Assembly (NCBI RefSeq): GCF_002294725.1
Contig: NZ_NSFT01000009.1
Span: forward strand, 124,001-188,000
Direction of reading: 5' to 3'
Origin: Mesorhizobium sp. WSM4313
GTDB taxonomy: Bacteria > Pseudomonadota > Alphaproteobacteria > Rhizobiales > Rhizobiaceae
DNA: 64,000 nt
A program made the position numbers and the translations under genes. Each line of letters opens with the position of its first letter. Positions within the stretch are counted from its first letter, which is position 1. Below are positions 54,182 to 62,897 of the stretch, piece by piece. The notes beneath the pieces were generated by a model. That model saw nothing but the letters and a program-made list of their open reading frames with translations. It was not told where the DNA came from and did not search any database.

Positions 54182-55821
54182 CCAACGCGGCGATGCCTGG
54201 CACTTATCTCGGAGAGGGGAGCGGACCTCGCGCGTGGCTGCTGACCACCGATCATAAACGCGTCGCGTGGCTCTATCTCATTTCGCTGACGGCCTTTTTC
54301 TTCCTCGGCGGCGCCATGGCCGTGCTGATGCGGATCGAGTTGGCGACGCCGGCCGGAGACCTCGTCTCCGACGATGTCTACAACCGGCTATTCTCGCTGC
54401 ACGGCATCATCATGGTCTGGTTCTTCCTGGTGCCGTCGATCCCGGCGACCATGGGCAATTTCCTTTTGCCGCTGATGATCGGCGCGCGTGACCTCGCCTT
54501 CCCGCGGCTGAACCTTGCCAGCTGGTATGTCTTCATCTTCGGCAGCCTGTTCGCCTTGTTTGCGGTGGTGGCCGGCGGCGTCGACACTGGCTGGACTTTC
54601 TACACGCCGCTGTCGACGCTCTATGCCAATGGCTGGGTCTCGACTGCGGCCTTCGGCGTCTTCATCGTCGGCTTCTCGACGATCATGACCGGCATCAACT
54701 TCATCGTCAGCGTGCACACGCTGCGCGCGCCGGGGCTCACCTGGTTTCGCCTGCCGATCTTCGTCTGGACGCTCTACGCCACCAGCCTGGTCATGGTGCT
54801 GGCGACCCCGGTGCTTGCCGCCTCGCTGATCCTGATCGTGCTGGAGCGCGTCTTCGGCATCGGCATCTTCAATCCCGATCTCGGCGGCGATCCGCTGCTC
54901 TTCCAGCATCTCTTCTGGTTCTACTCGCACCCGGCCGTCTACATCATGATCCTGCCCGGCATGGGCGTGGTGTCGGAAGTGCTGCCCTGTTTCAGCCGCC
55001 GGCCGCTGTTCGGCTACAAGGCGGTGGCGATCTCGTCGATGGCGATCGCGGTCTTCGGCTTTCTGGTTTGGGGGCACCACATGTTCGTCAGCGGGCAGTC
55101 GGCCTATGCCGGCGTGGTGTTCTCGCTCCTGTCCTTCTGCGTCGCGATCCCGTCGGCGATCAAGGTTTTCAACTGGAGCCTGACGCTGCGCAAGGGCGAG
55201 ATCAGCTTCGAGACACCGATGCTTTACGCGCTGTTCTTCCTGGCGCTGTTCACCTTCGGCGGGCTGGCGGGGCTGTTCCTTGCGGCGTTGGCGGTCGACG
55301 TGCATGTCCACGACACCTACTTCGTCATCGCGCATTTCCACTACATCATGGTCGGCGGCATGGTGACGGCCTACATGGCGGGCCTGCATTTCTGGTGGCC
55401 GAAATTGACCGGCCGCACGTATTCGGAAACCGCGGGGCGTATAGCGGCGACCGTCACTTTCGTCGGCTTCAATCTGACCTTCTTCCCGCAATATGTGCTG
55501 GGCTTCGACGGCATGCCCCGGCGCTATCATACCTATCCGCCGGAGTTCCAGTTCTGGAACGTGTTGTCCTCGGGCGGCGCGGTGGTGCTGGCGATCGGCT
55601 ATCTGATGCCCTTGTTCTACCTCGGCTGGTCGCTGTTTCGCGGCGCCCGCGCGCCCGACAATCCGTGGAACGCCACGGGGCTCGAATGGCAGACGAGCTC
55701 GCCGCCACCGCCGCATAATTTCGAGACCATGCCGATCGTGACGCGACCCGCCTATGCCTACGACATGAAGGGGCTCGAGCACGAGCGCTTCAGCCCGCAC
55801 CGGGAGGAAGCGGCGCGATGA
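54178..55821 (+). CDS. coxA: caa3-type oxidase subunit I, HPAVY (A2-type) variant
   Basis: The 547-residue, twelve-helix protein carries heme and CuB ligands (HGIIMVWFFLVP, the WGHHMFVSG pair, HDTYFVIAHFHYIMVGG). The usual HPEVY glutamate is replaced: the motif is YSHPAVY. YSHP without the Glu is the mark of A2-type oxidases, in which a Tyr-Ser pair serves the D channel. It differs in this respect from the coxA at 3227-5140. It overlaps coxB and coxC by four bases. Confidence 0.93.
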   Translation: MTNAAMPGTYLGEGSGPRAWLLTTDHKRVAWLYLISLTAFFFLGGAMAVLMRIELATPAGDLVSDDVYNRLFSLHGIIMVWFFLVPSIPATMGNFLLPLMIGARDLAFPRLNLASWYVFIFGSLFALFAVVAGGVDTGWTFYTPLSTLYANGWVSTAAFGVFIVGFSTIMTGINFIVSVHTLRAPGLTWFRLPIFVWTLYATSLVMVLATPVLAASLILIVLERVFGIGIFNPDLGGDPLLFQHLFWFYSHPAVYIMILPGMGVVSEVLPCFSRRPLFGYKAVAISSMAIAVFGFLVWGHHMFVSGQSAYAGVVFSLLSFCVAIPSAIKVFNWSLTLRKGEISFETPMLYALFFLALFTFGGLAGLFLAALAVDVHVHDTYFVIAHFHYIMVGGMVTAYMAGLHFWWPKLTGRTYSETAGRIAATVTFVGFNLTFFPQYVLGFDGMPRRYHTYPPEFQFWNVLSSGGAVVLAIGYLMPLFYLGWSLFRGARAPDNPWNATGLEWQTSSPPPPHNFETMPIVTRPAYAYDMKGLEHERFSPHREEAAR

Positions 55822-56453
55822 GCGGCACCGAAAGCGTCGCTTTCGACACGCCCCAGCGCGAAAGGCGCGCCAACACGTTTGCGATGTGGGTGTTCATCGG
55901 CTCCGAGGCGATGCTGTTCGGCGCGATTTTCCTGGTCTTCCTCGTCGCGCATATCGATTTCGGCCCCGCCTTCGCGGCGGCTTCCAAGCATCTTTCGCTG
56001 CCGCTCGGCACCTTCAACACGGCCGTGCTGATCACCAGCAGCTTCACCATGGCGCTGGCGCATATGCTTGCGCTTCATAGACGTTGGCGCCCGACAATTT
56101 GGGCGATGGTCGCGACTGCGGCGCTGGGCGTATCCTTCCTGATCGTGAAGGGGATCGAATACGGCAAGGAGATCAGCGAAGGACTGGCACCGGTCCTGGA
56201 CCTGCCGTTCCGCTATGCAGGACCAGATCCCGTGCACGCCCAGCTTTTCTTCGGCCTCTATTTCGCGATGACCTCGCTGCATGCGCTGCACCTGATCGGC
56301 GGCATCGTCGTCATCGCCGGCATGATCGCGCTTTGGCGACCCTCCAGCCCTGCCATCCGGTTGCGCCGGGTGGTTGCCGTCGGCCTCTACTGGCACTTCG
56401 TCGACGTCATCTGGGTGTTCCTGTTCCCCGTCCTTTACCTGATCAACCGATGA
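55818..56453 (+). CDS. coxC: caa3-type oxidase subunit III
   Basis: The 211-residue protein of five helices has the MWVFIGSEAMLFGAIF, MTSLHALHLIGG and YWHFVDVIWVFLFPVLYL signatures of COX3. The WHFVDVxWxF end is diagnostic. It overlaps coxA and the subunit IV gene. Confidence 0.92.
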   Translation: MSGTESVAFDTPQRERRANTFAMWVFIGSEAMLFGAIFLVFLVAHIDFGPAFAAASKHLSLPLGTFNTAVLITSSFTMALAHMLALHRRWRPTIWAMVATAALGVSFLIVKGIEYGKEISEGLAPVLDLPFRYAGPDPVHAQLFFGLYFAMTSLHALHLIGGIVVIAGMIALWRPSSPAIRLRRVVAVGLYWHFVDVIWVFLFPVLYLINR

Positions 56454-56698
56454 GCGAACTGCGCAAACTCACCTTCGGCTATCTCGGGCTGCTTGCGCTG
56501 CTGGCGCTGACGGTGGCTTCCTCCTTCCTCGATCTCGGCGGCTTCAATGTCGCCCTCAACCTGGCGATCGCGGCCGCCAAGGCGGTCCTGATCGCCCTGC
56601 TGTTCATGCATCTGACCGGCACCTTGCCGCTGCTCACCGTCGCGGCAGCCGGGCTTTGGCTCGTCATCCTTTTCGGGCTGACGCTGATCGGGCGATAG
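56450..56698 (+). CDS. caa3-type oxidase subunit IV (small)
   Basis: The 82-residue protein consists of three hydrophobic helices, with the NLAIAAAKAVLIALLFMHL segment typical of prokaryotic subunit IV (COX4_pro). It overlaps the coxC stop (ATGA) and ends the long act-cox operon. Confidence 0.85.
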   Translation: MSELRKLTFGYLGLLALLALTVASSFLDLGGFNVALNLAIAAAKAVLIALLFMHLTGTLPLLTVAAAGLWLVILFGLTLIGR

Positions 56699-56846
56699 GA
56701 GAGCGGCATCAATCGCCAACGGGCACGCCGATTGGGACTGAGGTCCTGTCATCAAGGCGCAACAGGCCGAGCATTAACATGTGATCTTGCTCATAGTCTT
56801 CGGGCAGCATGATTGCGAATGAGGGACACGTCATTGGAGGTGAGCG

Positions 56847-57041
56847 ATGCCCCTGTCCGCGGCGCTGAATGATGCCGACTTGGAATTCAAGTGCTTGGAA
56901 TGTGACCATGCCTTCAAAAGAAAAGGGTCGTGGTTCAAGGTGATCTCGACCTTCAAATGTGAGGGCTGCGGAGCTGCGAACCGCATCGGGTATGCCGACA
57001 AATTGGCGTTGTTCGAAAAGCACTCAGCGGCGTTTGGCTGA
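56847..57041 (+). CDS. Zinc-ribbon miniprotein
   Basis: The 64-residue protein has two Cys-x2-Cys pairs (CLECDHAF and CEGCGAAN), forming a probable zinc ribbon, and a basic stretch between them (KRKGSWFKVISTFK). GGAGGTGAGCG just before the ATG is a strong ribosome site, which supports it as a real gene. It lies alone, 148 bases after the oxidase operon. Role is unknown. Confidence 0.7.
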   Translation: MPLSAALNDADLEFKCLECDHAFKRKGSWFKVISTFKCEGCGAANRIGYADKLALFEKHSAAFG

Positions 57042-57523
57042 TCGCAAGCCGGACCGCGAAGGGCGGCTCGATAATTCGCCCGCTGGAGTGGCGTTGGTTG
57101 AACTGCCGCGCCTGGTCGACCTCCGGAGAAATCGGCCCGGTGTTGCGTATTCGCTGCTCAATAAGCGAGCGGCCCGGCACGAGAACGGGGGAGCCCACGG
57201 GCCGGGCCTGACCGGCGGGGGCACGGACTAGATACAGGGCGCCGGCTGATGTTGTTATAACAAATCTCGATGGAGCCTCCGCCGTGCGAATGAAGGACCG
57301 CTCTCAATAACACCGCCCCTGTATCCCGGCCAAGCAAAGTGCCATACGGATTGTCGCGACTTCCCTAGAGCGGCCCAGCCACGCTCAGCATTGCCGCTGA
57401 CCCGGTTATTGCACATTGCATCGCGACGGCATCATAACGGTGCGAAAAATTGCAACTTGTCCCTCGCTTGAATGAAACATTTGTCGCCGATACCCCGTAT
57501 GCAAAGTAAGCAGGGGGTGAAAT
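57042..57523. other. Intergenic region, no gene seen
   Basis: About 480 bases with no credible frame. The last 100 bases (57420-57523) are more AT-rich and probably carry the promoter of the following gene. The short palindrome GTTGTTATAACAA at 57253-57265 is noticeable but unassigned. Confidence 0.5.
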
Positions 57524-57895
57524 ATGCTGCATGAAGCCAACGGAGACTGCGCGCTAAAGCTGAGCGAAGACGAAGCGCGCCTTGCTGAGCGCTACCGCTT
57601 TCTTTGCGGCCAGCACGATGGGCTTTCCAGATGCGGCATAGCAGCCTGGGTCGGCGCGCTCGCGGGCGGTGTGTTTATCGTCTCGGCGATATTCTTTGGT
57701 GGCGGTGAACAGGGCGATCCTCTCTTCATATTCGGCATTGGCGTATGTTGTCTTCTTGCTGGCGGTCTCCTTTGGTTCCATGAGCGCCAAGCTGAGAAGC
57801 GTCGCTGGCAAGAGAAGAGGTCAATCGTCCATAAGTTTCGCAGCCGAGGACTCGGCATACAGCTGAACGGCCAAGTTCATCGTCTGTTCGGCTAG
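57524..57895 (+). CDS. Two-helix membrane protein, hypothetical
   Basis: The 123-residue protein has a soluble N-terminal part (LSEDEARLAERYRFLCGQ), two hydrophobic helices (IAAWVGALAGGVFIVSAIFF and PLFIFGIGVCCLLAGGLLWF) and a basic cytoplasmic tail. AGGGGGTG lies just upstream of the ATG. No family recognised. Confidence 0.6.
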   Translation: MLHEANGDCALKLSEDEARLAERYRFLCGQHDGLSRCGIAAWVGALAGGVFIVSAIFFGGGEQGDPLFIFGIGVCCLLAGGLLWFHERQAEKRRWQEKRSIVHKFRSRGLGIQLNGQVHRLFG

Positions 57896-57896
57896 T

Positions 57897-57992
57897 GCGT
57901 TTCACCGTTTCACGGAAACGGCGAAACGCCCTATCTCGTTGTTTTTTACGCAATTCCGGACGGAAAACCGCTCACACTTTTCCTGGAATTGC
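57897..57992. repeat. Palindromic intergenic repeat element (two hairpins)
   Basis: The arm GCGTTTCACCGTTTC (57897-57911) faces GAAACGGCGAAACGC (57915-57929) with one mismatch. Then GCAATTCCGGACGGAAAA (57950-57967) faces TTTTCCTGGAATTGC (57978-57992) with a bulge. Both could fold in RNA or single-stranded DNA. It resembles dispersed AATTCC/GGAATT palindromic elements that I recall as common between genes in Mesorhizobium-like genomes. It immediately follows a gene end, so it may also act as a terminator. Confidence 0.6.
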
Positions 57993-58079
57993 TCTAGGTG
58001 TTGAATGGCTGATGCGCAGCAATGAGGATCTGCGTTCTGCACAGCTGGGGTATCTTCGGTAAAATGATCGCGGCAGTTG

Positions 58080-59054
58080 CTACGGCGCCGTGTTGTGCGC
58101 TTTGAACGCCAAGCGAAGTTCGAGCGCCTCAGGGCTGGCGCTGCCTAGCTTGATGTCTCCGTTTTGTGAACCCCAGGCATAGGCAAAGTCGAATACAGGA
58201 GCCGGAGAGTAGGTGGCCCAGCGCGCGAAGATCTGCTTCGCCTGGTCCGGTGTCGGCAGTACATAGACGTCCGCAGCCGCTCCGGTACGGGTCTTCCAAT
58301 TGCCGCCGCCGAAGGCCTGGTATACGGGCACAATCCTGTCGAGAGGAATGCCCGCGGCAACGGCTGCCTCGACCGTTCGATCGATGAAGTCCAAATCGAA
58401 AGCTTTGCCGCGGACCGGATATGGATCCAGGCCGAAAAGATCAATCCCCGTGTTGGCGGGATTAAAGGTATTCATGAAGGCGGGGGCTTCGAAAGACCCC
58501 ATGTCCATCAAAGTAACAAATGTAACTGCCCCGGGGACATTGGCTCTGATCCACTCGGCCTCGGCCTTCAGGGCCGCCGGACTAACTGCTGGAGAATGGT
58601 ATTTGCCGGTGATGTCCGGCTCATCGCAGAGGCGAAAACCGAACAGCCGCGGATTGCCGATAAATGGCCTCACCTTGGCGATGAAGCGTGGCGTCACGCC
58701 GCTGGATTCATTTAGCCATATCAACCCCTTCATCCCTGGCGGCAAGGCATTGAGTTGCTCTACGGATTGTACATCGGCGAGGTCGAAGCCCGCGCTCGCG
58801 ATTGCAGCGCCCGGCCCACCGGAGGTGTAGTGAAGCGTCTTGCCGTTTCCACTCGCAGACAGCGCCGATTGGCTGCAGATCAGCATCATGAGCAACGCCG
58901 ATATGCACAGATTGCTGATGCGTGTGAACTTTGGCGACCAAGCTGTTGGCGCGACGGGTTCCGACTTGATGGATTGCGCGGCTCGAACCGCTGCGCCATA
59001 CCCGCACGTTAAACTCGTCGGCATGCTCCAACTATCCACCAAATCGCCCCGCAC
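58080..59054 (-). CDS. Secreted glycosidase-like TIM-barrel protein (Sec-type paralogue)
   Basis: The 324-residue protein has a hydrophobic signal segment (ISNLCISALLMMLICSQSALSA, about residues 47-68), then a barrel-like domain. It is closely related to residues 1-240 of the RTX protein encoded at 59389-60864 (shared LNESSGVT, FGF.L.DEPD.TGKYH, FVTLMDMGSF, NPANTGID...GLDPYPVR). The acidic DEPD after a strand and the NESSG glutamate are candidates for catalytic residues, as in clan A glycosidases. An ATG at 59024 is an alternative start. Substrate is unknown; the nearby polysaccharide genes are suggestive. Confidence 0.7.
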   Translation of the reverse strand: MRGDLVDSWSMPTSLTCGYGAAVRAAQSIKSEPVAPTAWSPKFTRISNLCISALLMMLICSQSALSASGNGKTLHYTSGGPGAAIASAGFDLADVQSVEQLNALPPGMKGLIWLNESSGVTPRFIAKVRPFIGNPRLFGFRLCDEPDITGKYHSPAVSPAALKAEAEWIRANVPGAVTFVTLMDMGSFEAPAFMNTFNPANTGIDLFGLDPYPVRGKAFDLDFIDRTVEAAVAAGIPLDRIVPVYQAFGGGNWKTRTGAAADVYVLPTPDQAKQIFARWATYSPAPVFDFAYAWGSQNGDIKLGSASPEALELRLAFKAHNTAP

Positions 59055-59388
59055 CGGTCTCCTTTTTAGGCTGTACGGAAAAATTCGGCTTCATCTGTTC
59101 GATCGATGGACCAGCTTCGAGGCGGAGCTGCTGCCAAGCCAGTATAGTGGTGGCATCCATGCAATCATTTATGCGCTGCAGATCCAGATGCTGGCTATTT
59201 CAGCGCCGTCTTCATGGGCGCCGACGTCGACCAGTCGCGCAATCTGACGAAGTCGGTGACGGTGGAGTAGGCATTACCGGCGAACATTGTCGCCGGTAAT
59301 GCCCTGCTTTGCGGAGCTTGCAGGCTCCTATCGACGGCGATCTTATGGCAGGTACGCGTCTGCGCTAGACCGCCAGAGCGTGCCCGTC
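59055..59388. other. Gap between the paralogous secreted-protein genes
   Basis: These 334 bases contain a perfect 13-bp hairpin (59271-59302) and, beside it, a minus-strand peptide of about 25 codons (STVTDFVRLRDWST...) ending in a stop near 59187. The peptide looks like the end of an unidentified gene. No complete gene is present. Confidence 0.45.
59271..59302 (-). terminator. Perfect 13-bp stem hairpin after the RTX gene
   Basis: GCATTACCGGCGA (59271-59283) pairs exactly with TCGCCGGTAATGC (59290-59302) around a six-base loop. It lies 87 bases downstream of the RTX gene stop on the minus strand. There is no T-run on either side, so it may be a terminator of another kind, an RNA-stabilising stem or a repeat unit. 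Confidence 0.4.
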
Positions 59389-60864
59389 CTAGACCACAGC
59401 GAACGAGCTCGCCGTAACCGCAAGATGCGGGGAAAGGGCGGCGAACTGAATCTGAGCTGCGCCGCCTGCGCCGTCACTGTCAAAGTAGAGCGCTCCGGTC
59501 GTGCTGTTGTAGACGATATGATCGGTGCTGTCGTGAGCGGCGGTACCGGTATAGAAAGCACTGCTTGCGAGCGCCCCAACGCTGAGCCCTTTGAAGACAG
59601 CGTCATCCAAGTGGATCTTGTCCACAGACGGGCTGAAGTCGGTAACCGTGGCAACATTGCTCTTGCTGAGGGTGCTGTTGAAAACGAAGGTGTCGTGGCC
59701 GCCATTGCCGGTCAGCCAATCGCCGCCGCCGCCGCTCTTTATGACGTTGTCGCCGGCATTTCCGATGATGTGCTGACGCAGTTCGTTGCCGGTCAAATTG
59801 ATTGCCGTCGTGCCGGCATCCTTCTGGGTACCGAGGACCTCAATCGACGAGCCGGCAGCAAGCGCATAACTCACCGACGTCCACACCCTGTCCTGGCCCT
59901 GGCCAGCGGCCTCGACCACCTTGCTGGCGGCATTGTTGACATAGAAGTCGTCATTGCCCCCATAGCCCGCCATCGTGTGTGCGGCGTTGTCGGCCGGGCG
60001 TAAAACGTCGTTGCCGCTGGTGCCTTTTATGTCGGCGATCGGGGCCGTGACGGGAGGTGGGGTTGTCGTGCCGCTACTGGTGCCAGTGCTACTACCAGTA
60101 CTGGTGTTGGTGCTGGTGCTGGTGCTGGTATGGGTGTTGTGATCCAGGAAAAACGCCTGCATCGACGACGTGTTGCCAAGCGAGGTCTCGCCATTTTGCG
60201 AGGACCACTTATAGGCCATGTCAAAGGCTGGCGACGGGACGAGCTTTGCCCAATGGTCCATGATGGTCTGTTCCTGGGCGGTGGTAGGCATCACATAAGA
60301 CCCGCCCGTATTGGTCGACCACCCGCCGCCGCCAAACGTCTGGAACACAGGAATGATCGCACTCTGCGGAATGCCCGCCTTCTCCGCTGCAGCGACGGCT
60401 CTGTCGATGTAGTTGAAGTCGACCGCGGTCGAGCGCACGGGGTAGGGATCGAGCCCGTAATAGTCGATCCCCGTGTTGGCGGGATTGTACGTGTTGGTAT
60501 AATCGGAGGCCGTGAACGACCCCATGTCCATCAGCGTAATGAAGGTTTTCGCACCCGGGAAATGAGAGTGAATCCAGTCGGATTCAGCCTTCAGATTCGC
60601 AGCGCTGACCTGTGTGTGGTATTTGCCCGTGGGGTCAGGCTCGTCAGTGAGATAAAAGCCAAAAACCTTGGAATTGCCGAGGAGGGGCGTCACCTTGTCT
60701 ATGAAAGACTGGGTCACCCCGCTGCTTTCGTTGAGATATATCAAAGCCTTGGTGCCGTCAGGCAGCGCGTTGACCGATGACGCGTACTGAAGGTCGATCA
60801 AGTTGAAGCCATTAGCTATGGCGCCGGAGGCGGGGGCGCCATAGGCGTAATGCATGGTAGCCAT
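59389..60864 (-). CDS. RTX-type secreted protein with glycosidase-like barrel
   Basis: The 491-residue protein has no N-terminal signal. Residues 1-240 form the barrel-like domain shared with the gene at 58080. A Ser/Thr/Gly linker (about 244-272) is encoded by a low-complexity stretch. The C-terminal part has RTX calcium-binding repeats (GTSGNDVLRPADNAA, GYGGNDDFYVNN, GGGGDWLTGNGGHDTFVF) and ends LAVTASSFAVV, a typical type I secretion signal. Rhizobial PrsDE systems export such glycanases. AAGGAT precedes the ATG. Calcium-dependent folding outside the cell is expected. Confidence 0.82.
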   Translation of the reverse strand: MATMHYAYGAPASGAIANGFNLIDLQYASSVNALPDGTKALIYLNESSGVTQSFIDKVTPLLGNSKVFGFYLTDEPDPTGKYHTQVSAANLKAESDWIHSHFPGAKTFITLMDMGSFTASDYTNTYNPANTGIDYYGLDPYPVRSTAVDFNYIDRAVAAAEKAGIPQSAIIPVFQTFGGGGWSTNTGGSYVMPTTAQEQTIMDHWAKLVPSPAFDMAYKWSSQNGETSLGNTSSMQAFFLDHNTHTSTSTSTNTSTGSSTGTSSGTTTPPPVTAPIADIKGTSGNDVLRPADNAAHTMAGYGGNDDFYVNNAASKVVEAAGQGQDRVWTSVSYALAAGSSIEVLGTQKDAGTTAINLTGNELRQHIIGNAGDNVIKSGGGGDWLTGNGGHDTFVFNSTLSKSNVATVTDFSPSVDKIHLDDAVFKGLSVGALASSAFYTGTAAHDSTDHIVYNSTTGALYFDSDGAGGAAQIQFAALSPHLAVTASSFAVV

Positions 60865-61688
60865 GCGAACATCCTTCTTCTGATTGATAAGCGCCCCACC
60901 CCCTGCCTAACCGAGAGGGTACATTAGCGCCAAATCAAATACGGAAATATGTTGATAGAATGATTGATCGAGTACTTTACCAGCACCAAAAACGCCTAAT
61001 CTTACAGTGATTTGGATCGAATTTCGGTGTTCGATGATGCATCAAATTAGCCGGGGATAACACGATTCCGTTACTCAACCTTCAGGCCACAAAGACCGAC
61101 GATGCGGCGAGCGAAACGCTGCTGGAACCAAAACAACCCGATACCGGTAGAATCATTGATGCTGGGTACAGACCACAGCAATAAGGAAACGGTTGTCAGG
61201 ATCAATTCCCGGTTTTTTGGGAAAACTTGAAATTTTCTCGGGTGTGCCCAGTGCGAGGCACTCCCTTTTTTCGAGCGAAGGATACTTCGCTTGGGTGCTC
61301 TCTTCCTCTAGGCATTTTGCTAGGAACGTATCTTCGTCGATAGCTCGTCAGATCCGGGGTTCTGCGATCAACCGCGTTCGCCGAACTTGGACTTGAGGAA
61401 CGGTTGAACCGACGCAATTCAAGCTGAGGCCTTGTCACCGGCTCAGAGGCAGCCGAGCCCCGAATTCCCCTCGCCGAAATGGACATTCAATTCGCGCTCC
61501 GACGCAGCCGCGCGCACCCCGAGATCGGTCCGCTCATTCAAACGGACGAGGACATTGGGCAAGCCTGCCCGTACCGTGAACCTTGGCGCAAAACATGTAT
61601 CTGAGTAGCGAACCAGGATCATGGAAGCACGAAGAAATGCTGACCAGTGCACGCGACCCAAGTCAGACGGGCGGTCGGGGGAGACAGC
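60865..61688. promoter_or_regulatory. Long non-coding region upstream of the RTX and polysaccharide genes
   Basis: These 824 bases separate the divergent RTX and glycosyltransferase genes. The first 200 bases (60900-61100) are AT-rich for this genome and should contain the RTX promoter. The remainder has short frames on both strands without recognisable products; a 41-codon plus-strand frame at 61479-61604 lacks a ribosome site. GGGGGAGA precedes the glycosyltransferase ATG. Confidence 0.45.
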
Positions 61689-62897
61689 ATGAATCCGCAT
61701 CTTGTGTGTGTTGGAGGCGAGGACCACGCCTTCAGGATTCCGTTTTTGCTGTCGCTGCGTCAGAAGGGCTTCCAAGTCACTGCGGTGTCGAGCGGTCCGG
61801 ATACAGCATTCTCGCAGCACGACATTCCGCATCGTCGCTACGGCTTCGACCGATTTTCCAGTGGGAGTGGAGGCGCCGTAAGGACGATCAGAAAACTGAT
61901 CTCGGACCTGCGCCCGGACATTGTACAGAGCTTTGATACCAAGCCTAATCTCTTGACGCCGTTGGCGATAAGGGGGGGCGTTCCTGTCATCCGCACCATC
62001 AATGGTCTTGGCTGGACGTTTTCTTCCCGTGGGCCGAGGGCCATGGCGCTGCGCCCGATCTTCTCGGGGCTGCAGTGGCTTTCGTCGCGCTGGACGGCTG
62101 CCACGGTTTTCCAAAATCGTGATGACAAGGCGTTCTTCGAGCGCTACCGGCTCATCGGGCGCGGGACTGGTCGCCTGATCTGCAGTTCCGGCATCGACAT
62201 CGATGGCTTTATCACGGCGAGACAGAGCGCTCCGTCACCGCAGGCGATGCGCGAGCAGCTTGGGCTGTCATCGGCTGAAGTGATCATTTTTATCGGCCGG
62301 CTGACGCGCGAGAAGGGCATCCCAACGCTGCTTAAGGCAGTACCCCGCGTTCTTGAAAAAAGGCCGAATGCGCGTTTCGTGCTTGTTGGTCCATGGGAAT
62401 CCGAGGGGCCGTTCGCCGTCGACAAATCGGAAATCGAACGCCATTCCCCTCATGTCATTGCCCTGGGTCCACGGCGCGATGTTCCTGCCCTTCTTGGCAT
62501 GGCGGATTTGTTTGCCTTTCCGACACAATATCGGGAGGGAGTGCCACGTGTCCTGCTCGAGGCGGGGTTGGCTGGGCTGCCAATCGTGGCGTCAGATATG
62601 CCGGGCTGCAACGAAGTGGTCCAGCCCGGTTGGAACGGATACCTGGTTCCGCCTGGCGATGCCGAGGCATTTGCTTCCAGGATAAATCAAGTCTTGGCCG
62701 ACCGCCCCGCCGGGGCGGCCATGGGCGCTCGTTCCATCGAATTCGTCAAGCAGCATTTCGCGCTGCCGCTGGTGGTCGCCCAGTATTGCGATCTTTACCG
62801 GCATATTCTTGATGCCAAAGCTGTTGGCGCCTCAGTTCAGGCCTCGCAGACCGAAAAGAATGCCGCATTTGGTCCGTTGGGCGAGGTGCGCCAATGA
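61689..62897 (+). CDS. Glycosyltransferase family 4 protein
   Basis: The 402-residue GT-B fold protein has an N-terminal acceptor domain (CVGGEDHAFRIPFLLSLRQKG, DIVQSFDTKPNLL, INGLGWTF) and the donor domain with FIGRLTREKGIPTLLKA and the E-x7-E motif in REGVPRVLLEA. It transfers a sugar from a nucleotide donor in polysaccharide or O-antigen assembly. The ATG at 61689 is favoured by the ribosome site; an in-frame ATG at 61647 exists. It overlaps the next gene by ATGA. Confidence 0.88.
   Translation: MNPHLVCVGGEDHAFRIPFLLSLRQKGFQVTAVSSGPDTAFSQHDIPHRRYGFDRFSSGSGGAVRTIRKLISDLRPDIVQSFDTKPNLLTPLAIRGGVPVIRTINGLGWTFSSRGPRAMALRPIFSGLQWLSSRWTAATVFQNRDDKAFFERYRLIGRGTGRLICSSGIDIDGFITARQSAPSPQAMREQLGLSSAEVIIFIGRLTREKGIPTLLKAVPRVLEKRPNARFVLVGPWESEGPFAVDKSEIERHSPHVIALGPRRDVPALLGMADLFAFPTQYREGVPRVLLEAGLAGLPIVASDMPGCNEVVQPGWNGYLVPPGDAEAFASRINQVLADRPAGAAMGARSIEFVKQHFALPLVVAQYCDLYRHILDAKAVGASVQASQTEKNAAFGPLGEVRQ

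Noticed and set aside
57253..57265. Short AT palindrome GTTGTTATAACAA
   Set aside because: Single copy and too short to assign as an operator without a matching regulator.
61479..61604. 41-codon plus-strand frame before the glycosyltransferase
   Set aside because: No ribosome site, no recognisable motif, and nothing suggests translation.
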